64,000 nt of DNA, taken from positions 62,001 through 126,000 of the forward strand of contig SAXG01000040.1 of assembly GCA_012932865.1 (NCBI GenBank), written 5' to 3'. The translations under genes and the position numbers were made by a program. Of the stretch, positions 55,600 through 64,000 are shown piece by piece (positions within the stretch are counted from its first letter, which is position 1; each line of letters begins with the position of its first letter). Under the pieces are notes generated by a model. That model saw nothing but the letters and a program-made list of their open reading frames with translations, did no database searches and was not told the origin of the DNA. Origin of the DNA: Amylostereum areolatum. Lineage: Eukaryota > Basidiomycota > Agaricomycetes > Russulales > Stereaceae.

Positions 55600-57167
55600 T
55601 TACGAACCCTTGCCCCATTCGTACAGCTCGCCCTCCAGACACACCAATCCTGGGACGATACCTTGCGCCCGAGAGAACAAGGCCGCAGGGAAATTCTTCG
55701 ACGTACTGTGCGGATGTCGTGCGCGGCGAACAGTGAGACGTTCAATATCCACGCCGAGACGTACGAGCACTTGGATAGTTTCGACAAGGTCATCCCCTTT
55801 TTCTTCGTACGCATGATAGATTATGGAGAGGCGCCGCCACGGGGATGGATGAGCGCTAATATTCTCTGCATCCACATTGCTGTTCAATGGCAGAGTCTCC
55901 GCATTGCTGTTCAATGGCAGAGTCCAGAAGAGCTTGAAGTTATCGTGCAGGCGCAGGGTGCGGACGTTTGGAAGCAGAGCGTTGAGTTCCCCCCACGGAG
56001 CAAGACTAAACTCGTCCATTATGTCAAGGACCGCAATTTTTGAAGGCGATAATCCAAGCTCGGTGAGGATTTGTCTACATGTGCTCACAGGGTCCTCCTT
56101 CGAAGGGTGAGGGCGTTGGTCCATCGTCATCAAGTGAAAAAGGAATGTGTTTTCGCTGGATGTAGGGGCGATATCCCAGATCGGTACGAAACCGAACGCG
56201 GCCAAGGCAGGGGAATATACCTTGTATTCTCCAGTTCGAATAAAGAGTGCGGCAGGAGAGATAGCGTTGGTTTGAAGACCCAGGCGGAGGTGAACTCCCA
56301 CCGAGGACAATAGCTGGCCTACGTCCTCGTCCTCTCCCTTCATATAGGTGTCCAGATAAACAACGGTCAACGGCGTGGGTGTCAAGGATGTCAGAAAACG
56401 GGTACAATTCTTTGTGGAGTTGCGGAGGGAGAGTTGGTGTAAGCTGGGAAGAGTGAACTGAGAAATGGGCTGCATCGACAGCATCTCCGTTCCGTCCGGA
56501 AATATATCGTTATGGAGCTCCAGGGTCCGTAGGTTCACTGATGGGCGGAGGAGATCTATGAGGGTCTCGAGACTGGGATGATCTTCGTCGCCCCAACACT
56601 CTGTCTCTGTTATTCGGAGGTGGAGAACGGCCTCGGGGTCCCATGGAACCATTGAGTTGTGTAAGAAAGGTGAACGTTCGAGAGAGCCGTCACAATTTCG
56701 CGATCGAGGTCGAACTCCTCTGTGATATAGAGGTATAATCTTTTCGCTCGTGGAAGATGCTTGATACAGAAGTCAAGCCACTCGTGGAAAGTATCGCGTT
56801 TGGCCCTCTCCCAGCGAGGCAGGACGAATCCGCTGTCGAACTTGACCACGTCCTTTTCACGTATTCGGAGGGTCACAGGGGTTCCTTGTGCCCGATCGAG
56901 GAATGTGTCGCGGGCGGAGGGAAGCGTGCAGACGTGGTCCGCCCATGGCAGTGGGTTTGCCAAGAGAGTGTCGCGCCAAAATCTGTATACGTGGGTTAAA
57001 CATATCCATGCGAGCGCAGCGTGGTAGCCGTCTGTGGAATCTTGCGGAGTGGAGAGTGAAAATATCTCCATCAAAGTCTCCGTCGGAAGACGCGCGATTG
57101 GGATAGATAGATTGGTGTCCGACTCGAGGCATGGTAGAGTTATGGCGTCACGATACACACTTTCCAC
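55600..57167 (-). pseudogene. F-box/LRR-type protein gene with a frameshift
   Basis: Seen: frame 1 starts at ATG 57167 (MESVYRDAITLPCLESD) and contains an F-box-like segment, IPIARLPTETLMEIFSLSTP, then ALAWICLTHVYRFWRDTLLA and WADHVCTLPS. This is the usual opening of mushroom F-box proteins. It continues to REIVTAL. The sequence then goes on in a different frame (LERSPFLHNSMVPWDPEAVL, leucine-rich repeats such as LRTLELHNDI, LPSLHQLSLRN and LPNVRTLRLHDNF) to the stop near 55600. The two frames overlap around a CTCTCT run near 56680-56688, where no intron fits. With one base restored the chain would be about 520 residues. Known: F-box/LRR proteins choose substrates for SCF ubiquitin ligases. 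Inferred: a recent disabling indel, or a sequencing error in the repeat. The gene is absent from the left arm. Confidence 0.65.
55875..55928. repeat. 27-base in-frame tandem duplication
   Basis: A 23-base stretch (CATTGCTGTTCAATGGCAGA plus GTC) starts at 55875 and again at 55902. In the F-box/LRR gene this gives TLPLNSNAE followed by TLPLNSNVD. Confidence 0.75.
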
Positions 57168-58466
57168 CCTATGCGTTAGACAGGAATGTCGTAGGGAAGG
57201 TTCAGCAAGGTCAGTAGATCATAGAGCCAGCAAGCGCACTGACGTTGGTCCTGACACCATTCCGCTTCCCCCAGTCGGCGACCCATCCACTATGAAGCTC
57301 TGCCCATCCTTTGATACATGATCCATTTGCATGTGTAGTCTCCTAAGCGATTATGGAGATAGATGTAGGAGTGAAGGAATCAGTGACCTCCAGAGCTTGT
57401 CGTTACGGCCAGTTAGACTCGGATGGGTGGTCGGCCGGGGGGTGGACTTCGGCAATTTCCGATGCGTCGTCAGCGGTCGCGTTCATCGTGCCGAACGACG
57501 ACAAGCACCTATTACACTTTCTACTTACACAGAGCGCTCCCGGTCGATTTCATCTTCTCTATCGTTCCGACTCTGATTCTCCACAAAGGTGTTAACCCTG
57601 TGTTACACTGATTTGCCGTGTCACTCCTGGCCTCCACTCGGAGTCCACCTCCCGTTCGATATGAGCATCAACGCCGGTCGCTGGAAGAACTCGGGCGATT
57701 TCTTCCTATCGCATGCATTGGCATATAGTGTGTTTACTCACCCTCAATCATGTGCTGCTTCTTATATAATTTGCACCTATAGTTGCTACATTCTGGCTAC
57801 TGCTTCAGCAACCGCCCAGTGTCCTCGCAAACGTGACAGGATCGCAAGGAGGTTCGCGTTCTTTCCCCAACAGAACCCAAAATTCCGCGCTGTACTTAGT
57901 ACGCATATCATTGCATCCCCAGTAGCGCACGATAGCATGAGAAATCAACTTTTGGACGCTCTGGGAAGATCTCGCCACCGAAGAAGCTGTTTCTCGACAT
58001 TGCAGGTGAATGACCACGTCACAAACATTCCCACATACATCTGACACCGGCTGTAGATTACGCTGAGGGATGCGTTTGTGGCACTTTGGGTGTACGCGGA
58101 GTTGTGGATATGAGGGAGCTTGGGCTTCTATGAGGTCCGTGTGGTCGCTATCCAAGGGTGGATGACTTCCTTACCGCGGTCTTCAACAGACACATACACA
58201 TCCCAAGCGTCCTCATTTCGAGAGACGAGGCAAAGCAACACGATTAAAGCATTGCACTACTCGGGTCAATGCTCCTCCATCGGTATGTGGACATGTGCTA
58301 CCTTGGGTCGATCGAATTGCTGAAGCGTGCGACCTACAGCAATTCCACCTGCGCTTTATTTGGAAACGTGGTGTAGCGAAGGCAGCCTCGAGAAGGGCGC
58401 GGCATGATGGCACTTTGACCCTTTGGCGTTCAACCTTGGTGATCAACCATACCGTCCACGAAGGCA
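57168..58466. other. right-arm intergenic DNA
   Basis: Promoter side of the F-box/LRR gene, then sequence shared with 26440-27470 of the left arm. A plus-strand frame of 151 codons at 57589-58044 has no ATG-plus-splice support and its left-arm counterpart is broken, so no gene is called. Confidence 0.4.
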
Positions 58467-58473
58467 TTTAAAA
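58467..58473 (+). promoter_or_regulatory. altered TATA box of SC15-like gene 8
   Basis: TTTAAAA about 71 bases before ATG 58544, where the left-arm partner has TATAAAA. A single base change may weaken it. Confidence 0.5.
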
Positions 58474-58543
58474 GGCCTACGCACATCTCTATCTGTCCTC
58501 ACCCCCGGGCCACCGCACACCACTCCCCTACTTCTACATAGTC

Positions 58544-59345
58544 ATGTTCACCATCGCCAAGATCGCTACCTTTGCTGCTGTCGCATTCGGCGCACTTGTG
58601 TCCGCCGCCGCCGTCCCTGCGGCCGGCATTCATACCGTCACCATCTCGCCGTTGAACCTGACGGCGATCGCCACCAACGCGACCGGCGTCACCCCCAACG
58701 CGACGCTGACCCCTGAGGTCCTTGGTTCCGACATGTCGACGATCCTCTTGAACCTTCAGACCGCCCTGCTTCCCCAGGTCCAGCTTCTCAGTAAGTCACG
58801 GTCCTGTTTCCTTCTTTACGTCTTCTGATTTTTCAACAGGTGCTATGACCGCCGAGAGCGCGACGGCCGACTCCCTGGAGGCCATTGTTCAATCCATGGC
58901 GGGCATGATCCAGTCCGCGGTGGACGCGGCGTTGACCCTTCCTGACGGCGCGGTTGGGTCTGGCAATGTCGTGGTTCTCCTCGCGAACATCCTGAACGTG
59001 AGTACCTGTTCACGCTCGAATGTGCCTCGTCTCTAATACCGGGTTTCTGCAGCTCGTTCTCGCTCCGTTTGGGACGCTCTTCAATACCTCCGGTGTCGAC
59101 AGCCTTGCCCTGCAACCGATCCTTCTCCCTCTCGGGTATGTCCCGCACCTCCTGCTTCCGAACAATCTATCTCACCTCCTTATAGAGCGGCCCTGGCGGC
59201 GCTCGTCGCAGTGGTCCTCGGCCTTGTCGGCGGTGTGCTCGTCATCGTAGTAGGATTACTCCTCGGCCTTCTGGGCCCTCTCCTCCCGGTCCTTATTGGC
59301 CTTGCCGCCGTCCTTGGCCCCTTGCTCGCCATCCTTCTTCTTTAG
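58544..59345 (+). CDS. SC15-like small secreted hydrophobic-tail protein, gene 8
   Basis: Seen: exons 58544-58790, 58840-58997, 59053-59135 and 59186-59345 give exactly 216 codons (215 residues). The signal peptide MFTIAKIATFAAVAFGALVS is followed by AAAVPAAGIHTVTISPLNLT and LGSDMSTILLNLQTALLPQV. Exon 2 encodes ATADSLEAIVQSMAGMIQSA, exon 3 LVLAPFGTLFNTSGVDSLAL, and exon 4 a hydrophobic tail ending GPLLAILLL. It differs from gene 2 by very few residues, and intron positions are the same. NLT and NAT sequons are kept. Both copies look functional, but the promoter TATA element differs. Inferred: secreted wall or surface protein. Confidence 0.8.
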
Positions 59346-59590
59346 ACATGGGTCTGCATAATTAGCGGTGGTATCGTCCACGTTGCGCTCCTTCTTTTCG
59401 CTCTTTTATGACGGACAGTCCTTGTGAATATCATTCGTTTCGTGACCTTTTCGCGTGAACGTGAAATTCTAGGTGCTGTACACGGTCCCTTCCACTAGGG
59501 ACTCACACGACGCACGCAAGACCAATACACAATACCCCGTAGAAAATGCCCACGAACACAATAAGTTACACAATCCGGAAATGACGGCCT

Positions 59591-61274
59591 TTATACATTC
59601 GTCGAGCCCCCAAGTTCCGCCTCGCTCCCCTCCCCACTGGACCACTCGGAATTCTCTCGACTGGGTACATCTCTCCCTGCATCAGCGCCGCCAAGGCCCT
59701 TCTCGATGTCTGCTCCCTTCTCACCGGCCCCGAACGCGCCTACGGCCATGGTGGTGCGACCCAAATCCGCATGCGAGTCCAGGTCCACCGTGATGTGGCG
59801 GAGCGGTATGCGCGGAGCGATGGGGAGGGGGTTCCCTGGCTGGTGCGGCTGGTCGTAGGTGAAGTTGCGATCGCAGTGCGTCTTCTCGAGACAGACCAGG
59901 ACGACGACGATCGTGGGGTAGATGCCCTGGCGCGGCAGCGTCAGCACACGCGTGGTAGTGGACGGAATGCGCGCGGGAGGAGGGACGCACGATGAGCTGG
60001 ATGAGGCCGCCCGTGAGGAGGTTCCAGCCAGTCTTGTTGAAGCGGAGGGTCGAGGCAGGCGCGGTGTTTAGGTCTTCGAAGTAGCCTACGATTTGGTACG
60101 TCACTAAATAGGCCTACGTGACGCCCGTCGGTGAGTGATAGTGTCGTAGAGAGTATGTGAAAGCTTCCGTACCCAGATGACGCAGTATACAGCCCCGGAC
60201 TCGACCAGGAGCGCCAGGACCTTCTCCACGCGCGTGCGTGCGCTCCCGGCCTGGAGGTTTTCCTTGAGCACGCGCCTGTGTTGCCTGAGACCAACGTCAA
60301 CCAAAAGACGGATGGGAAACGAAGAAGCCATCCGAACCAGGCTTTGAATCCGATGAGCGATGTCGACCACACGTTGGTGACGAACGACAGGATGAACACC
60401 GCCAACCCGACTTTGTCGCCGCCGAAGAGCTGGCCACTCGACCCCGTGCATGCGCTGTGAGTGTCGATAGCGGCGGTGACTACTCGCACCGTCGTCAGCA
60501 GCGGTTCTCGTGGATAGAATATGGGGAAATTTTCACCTAAGGTAGCCACAAGGAGAGCGATCGAAAGCGCGGACAGAACGCGGTTGCGGGACCACAGAAT
60601 CCACGCCCGCCACAGCACTATCGCGTCGCTCAGCACGATCTGCCGCATCAGCCCAAGACATAAGCCCACAATCCATCGCTGAGGACGAACCGGACACGTA
60701 CGTTGATCGTGAGCACAACCGTGGGCACGCACACCTCCAGCGGGTTTCCCGAAATCTTGTCCGCATTGTCCACCCCTGGGAACATGCCGCCAGCACAGGC
60801 CGTGCCGTTCTGGATCCCGGAGAGGCAGGTCGACGTCACGGACTCGGCGCGCGACATGATGTTCGCGAAATCGAGCAGGTAGCGGAGCTGGGATGCCCAG
60901 TGGGTGGTCGCCGCTCCGAAGATGATGACCGTGGCGAGGAGCATCATGCGGTTCGTTGTGTCGCGGAGATCTTTGCGCCTGCGGGGGGGATGATGGTGAG
61001 TCAACCTTGTCCGGAGCCGTGAGCACGCCGAGGGCGGTGTTCACTTACAGCAAGATGTAAGTCGAGAAGATGAAGAGGAGTGAGAACGTTCCTGGATGGG
61101 TTGTGAGAGGTGAGGAAGGGGAAGGGAGCAGGGAGGCGCACCGAAGAGCACAGACTCGATTGCGAAGGGCTGGAGAACGGTCACGACTGCTTGGGTCGAA
61201 GCGTTCAACGACGTTCTGAGGCTGCCGATGTCGATCGCTCCGACGTTCGTGCTGCTGTTCCCACTAGCGTCCAT
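59591..61274 (-). CDS. multipass (about seven-helix) fungal membrane protein, receptor-like
   Basis: Seen: about eight exons from ATG 61274 (MDASGNSSTNVGAIDIGSLR) to a stop at 59591. The N-terminus carries NSS and NAS sequons and would be extracellular. Hydrophobic segments in order: IESVLFGTFSLLFIFSTYIL; after RKDLRDTTNRM, MLLATVIIFGAATTHWASQL; then PTVVLTINIVLSDAIVLWRA; LSALSIALLVATL; VGLAVFILSFVTNVWSTSLI; ALLVESGAVYCVIW; and GIYPTIVVVLVCLEKT. The tail is hydrophilic (GAFGAGEKGADIEKGLGGAD and on). Known: mushrooms hold many such serpentine proteins with short, conserved interhelix loops and unknown ligands; some annotators call them receptor-like. Inferred: plasma-membrane sensor or receptor. 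The last third of the gene lies within the inverted repeat; the left copy is a pseudogene. Confidence 0.65.
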
Positions 61275-62156
61275 GGTTTTCTATCCAGCGGTGTTGGCGA
61301 TGCGGGTAGGGGAGGTAAACTGTGGCGTTCGTGCGTTTATACCCCCGCCGGAGCGCCTATCAACCACGTACTACAATCAGGAGCGCACTCATCCACGAGA
61401 CTGTGTAGACTTACGGGAGGACAGGCAACCTGTCATGACGGTGGCGCATTTTCCTGTGCGTGGAGGTCCTGCGAGGGAGCACGCGATGGCGAGCTCTTGT
61501 TCCCGTTTCTGAAGATGTCGAGTCATGGCTACAAGCCTGCACGTCGACCCTCGATCCAGCACTCCGGGAACCTGCGCAAAGTTACTACCAACAGGAGTGT
61601 TCGCAAAGGGATTTACCCACGCAGTTGGGGATGTCGTCATTGGACGCGATGGGTGCGTGAAGGTGCCTGTGGCGGAAGGTGGACAGGCGTGGTTGTTTGT
61701 TTCATGACGTCCTCGGGAAAGTGTTATCGGATGGTGGGATGACCTGACCTGACGACCGCAGGATGTTTGGTGTGCTTCTGGAGCTAGAGAATTGTACGTT
61801 TCGAAGGACATTGTAGGGGTCGCACATGGTAAGGAGGATGTACCATGATTGAGAGGGCGCAGTCAGGTGTATCATCAATGGAGGGGATAGTCAGCAAGTG
61901 CATTGGGGATAAGATGAGGAGGCAATATTGTACAGTAGAGTGCAGATGGGCCTATGTGCTCGGAACGGAATCGAATAGAACGCAAGCACAACGCGTGGAA
62001 GGGCGATTGTCTGCGACGATGATGAGCGGGCTGAGAGGGGAGGATAGGATGGAACGCACGGTATATGTTACAGAGAGCTGAACAGTACAAGCAAAATCCA
62101 CAAGTCCGAACGGGCGAATTCGTACAACAGAGCACCAGGTAGATACACATAAATAA
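61275..62156. other. intergenic, promoter of the membrane protein gene
   Basis: The region upstream of 61274 includes TATAAA-like GTTTATAC at 61336-61343. Plus-strand frames crossing 61110-61742 overlap the first exon of the membrane gene and are shadows. No other exon was supported. Confidence 0.45.
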
Positions 62157-63581
62157 TCAGCAAATGATACAGTCAGAGTCGGGTTTCGCGAGGCGAGCCT
62201 CCAGTCGAGCGTACAAGGTCCCGGCGTCGTCGATGAAGGGTGATCCTCTAGGAACGAGATAAGCCGTCAGCATAACGCGACAAGTGGGGCAAACCTGCAC
62301 GTACTCGAACTGTAAGGCGCCTACGCCCTCGCCTATGTTCGAGATGATCTCAGAACCATGATAGCCTGGTTCCAGCTCGGAAGAACCGGACTTGAGTCGG
62401 ACGGACACCTCGGGCGGCGGCTTGACCTTCGGTTTCTTGTCCGTGGGGAAGATAGAGTCGGAGGGTGGAATAGAGGGGAGGGCCTTGGAGAAAAAAGAAG
62501 AGCGGGACGATGGGGGTGTAGAGGGCGTCTCAGGTGGAGGGTCCGGGATTGCGGACACCAAGATGTCGGGTGTAGAGGCGCTGACGAGTGTGAGCCGGGC
62601 GTCGATCCATGTGGGCGGGCTAGGAGCCTCGAGACCGAGGGAGAGGAGCCAGGCGCCGGTCTTGTAGTTATGAGCACGACGAAAGTCCGAGTTGACGAAG
62701 AACGTGAGGTAGAACAGCCGGCCTGGAAACACATGTGTGAATACCTTGGTGGGAAGCAAACGGATAGAAGAAAACGAACCTCTGGCGATAAACTCGACCT
62801 TGACCTTCCCCACCACTCGCATCCGTTTCTGGAACAGCGGGACACGCATGTCGATCACGAACGCGCCATCGGCGGCAGGGGGCGCGTCGACCATCACTTT
62901 GTCGCGTTTCTTGCCGTCCGCGTTCAGGATCATGGCCTCGCTCCCGTCGATGCACTCCAGCGCGTCAAATTCCACGCGCAATCGGTCCAGGAGCGCGTTG
63001 TCCGATGCGAAAGTGCAAGCGTGACGAACTTCGGAGATGGTGTGGGCGTTGAGGGGGACGGAGTAGTTGAGGATGGCGGTGATGAGGGTGTCGTCGGGTG
63101 CCGACTTGGGTTCGGATGGGGGGCGTATGAGGATAGCCCAGTAGGCGGCGGTGTGTCCTTCGATGAACGGCTCCTGAAGAAGATGGGCGAAATCGATCCG
63201 TTGGTCCTCGCACGCGGCCCTACAGCTGTCCAGCACACGCTCCGCCTCCTCGCTGCCGATCTTGCGTGCGGCCCTCTCCCCCTCCGGCGCTTTGAGGAGG
63301 TCGCGAATGAGGGCCTGCGTCGTGCTCCGGACTTGCTTCGACGTCTTGGAAGGCCCGAATAGCGTCGAGACGGCGTTGGGAAGCCATGAAGGCGACTTGG
63401 GGGACTTGGGCTTTGGGAATTTCGTCAATCGGCGGGGGGAGACGACGGACTGGGAAGGACCTGGGGTCGGACTGGTAGAAGAGGAAGACTCGACGGCGGA
63501 CTGGTAGGAGGGCGGGGGAACATCGATGTCGGGCGGGGAGAGTTTTCCGGATGGCTTGGCGTTGTCACCTTCGAGGATCAT
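62157..63581 (-). CDS. unknown protein with a C-terminal CaaX-like motif
   Basis: Seen: a frame from ATG 63581 (MILEGDNAKPSGKLSPPDID) to the stop at 62159-62157. An intron of 57 bases with GT..AG ends (62779-62723) is likely; since 57 is a multiple of three the frame is open even unspliced. Spliced length is about 455 residues. The first 75 residues are Ser/Pro/Lys-rich and look disordered (VPPPSYQSAVESSSS contains a PPxY-like motif). A helical part follows (TTQALIRDLLKAPEGERAAR, AERVLDSCRAACEDQRIDFA), with a single ankyrin-like EGHTAAYWAIL. Next come beta-rich segments (FVIDMRVPLFQKRMRVVGKV, KVEFIARG) and a Pro-rich linker. The chain ends DSDCIIC. Known: CaaX boxes are prenylated, anchoring proteins to membranes. 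Inferred: a membrane-tethered adaptor; PPxY motifs recruit WW-domain ubiquitin ligases. Confidence 0.65.
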   Translation of the reverse strand: MILEGDNAKPSGKLSPPDIDVPPPSYQSAVESSSSTSPTPGPSQSVVSPRRLTKFPKPKSPKSPSWLPNAVSTLFGPSKTSKQVRSTTQALIRDLLKAPEGERAARKIGSEEAERVLDSCRAACEDQRIDFAHLLQEPFIEGHTAAYWAILIRPPSEPKSAPDDTLITAILNYSVPLNAHTISEVRHACTFASDNALLDRLRVEFDALECIDGSEAMILNADGKKRDKVMVDAPPAADGAFVIDMRVPLFQKRMRVVGKVKVEFIARGSFSSIRLLPTKVFTHVFPGRLFYLTFFVNSDFRRAHNYKTGAWLLSLGLEAPSPPTWIDARLTLVSASTPDILVSAIPDPPPETPSTPPSSRSSFFSKALPSIPPSDSIFPTDKKPKVKPPPEVSVRLKSGSSELEPGYHGSEIISNIGEGVGALQFEYVQVCPTCRVMLTAYLVPRGSPFIDDAGTLYARLEARLAKPDSDCIIC

Positions 63582-64000
63582 GGTGCGCTCGTCGTCGTGG
63601 GTCGAGTCAAGTTGTCCGAGAGGGCGAGACAGCCATATACAGGTAAGTACGCGTCTGCCGATCCCGTCATTGAGTCATTCCGAGGACACAGCCGCACTGC
63701 GGCGCGCCTACGTACTTATAGACTCGACCGCTTTTTGTCCAGTCGAGTCCCTTTGGTCGACGTAGTAGAAATCATATCCTTGGGAAGAAGAGGGCGGAAT
63801 AGAGCTGAGGAGGTGCTACTGCAAGTCTGCAACGGGAATTTGACTACTGTAACTGCTGGCGTTGGCGTTGATTTCGAGGAAAATTTAGCCTGTTATTCCA
63901 GTTAACCCCAAATTACATAATTCCCTGCACATCAGCGCCCGTGCCAGCCCGGCCCTGAGCCTTTCCCCAACTTCCATCTGCACACATCCTCTCGTTGATT
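63582..64000. other. upstream flank of the CaaX-motif gene
   Basis: The first 200 bases should be its promoter; a TATA-like ATATAC lies near 63635. Nothing else is recognised up to the window end. Confidence 0.4.

Larger units (their letters stand above)
52368..60560. repeat. right arm of the large inverted segmental duplication
   Basis: About 8.2 kb, reverse-homologous to 24350-31327; the unduplicated middle between the arms is about 21 kb. It is longer than the left arm mainly because 55.3-57.3 kb holds an F-box/LRR gene absent from the left. SC15-like genes 7 and 8 pair with genes 3 and 2. The membrane protein gene extends past the arm edge near 60560 to its start at 61274, so the breakpoint lies inside that gene. 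Confidence 0.85.

Noticed and set aside
17411..59345. SC15-like genes read as hydrophobins
   Set aside because: The proteins lack the eight-cysteine pattern; most have none to three cysteines.
24350..60560. The inverted arms as a terminal-inverted-repeat transposon
   Set aside because: The arms contain host-type genes with introns, lack a transposase and show no target-site duplication at the edges I could see.
62358..63362. Plus-strand frame of 334 codons opposite the CaaX-motif gene
   Set aside because: A shadow ORF with low-complexity Gly/Arg/Glu composition; the minus-strand frame carries the coherent protein.

Overview
The window is nuclear DNA of a filamentous basidiomycete, most likely an Agaricomycete (perhaps Polyporales). 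Genes are split by many introns of about 50-65 bases with GT..AG ends and weak branch points, intergenic spaces are short to moderate, TATA boxes are clear, and several protein types are typical of mushroom-forming fungi: F-box/LRR proteins, a coiled-coil protein with a DUF6697-like C-terminus, multipass receptor-like membrane proteins, and secreted proteins built like SC15 of Schizophyllum. There are no operons, CRISPR arrays or bacterial signals. Exon models were made by hand; most of the smaller ones give an uninterrupted frame of exact codon length.

Layout. 1-1002: truncated 2-oxoglutarate/Fe(II) oxygenase (-). 2950-5620: allantoate/pantothenate-type MFS permease (+). 6.4-6.7 kb: fragment related to the gene at 21-24 kb. 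8393: tRNA-Ala. 8987-10067: F-box protein (+). 10440-11782: coiled-coil protein with a duplicated exon (-). 12114-12887: stand-alone RNase H ORF (-). 12.9-17.3 kb: no firm gene, some decayed coding-like patches. 17411-18160: SC15-like gene 1. 18505-19138: NTF2-like protein (-). 20109-23916: two tandem related coiled-coil genes (-), the second with a DUF6697-like C-terminus. 32840: second tRNA-Ala. 35.4-36.4 kb: an uncertain gene. 37597-38094 acidic protein (-) and 38855-40112 glycosyltransferase-like membrane protein (+), divergently arranged. 40667-41295: Ser/Thr/Pro-rich protein (-). 43600-44537: cyclin-like protein (-). 46359-51476: SC15-like genes 4, 5 and 6 in tandem (-). 62157-63581: protein ending in a CaaX-like box (-).

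Two features dominate. First, eight genes encode one family of about 190-221-residue secreted proteins with a signal peptide, a hydrophilic N-terminal half and, in most, a very hydrophobic Leu/Val/Gly C-terminal tail. All share four exons, intron phases 1-0-2 and an exon 3 of exactly 83 bases. Second, about 7.0 kb at 24.35-31.33 kb is present again in inverted orientation at 52.37-60.56 kb (about 8.2 kb). Each arm carries two family members, and three more lie in tandem between the arms. The right arm keeps an apparently full multipass membrane gene that is truncated and decayed in the left arm, and it carries an extra, frameshifted F-box/LRR gene. The family has therefore grown by both tandem and inverted segmental duplication and probably supplies abundant wall or surface proteins.
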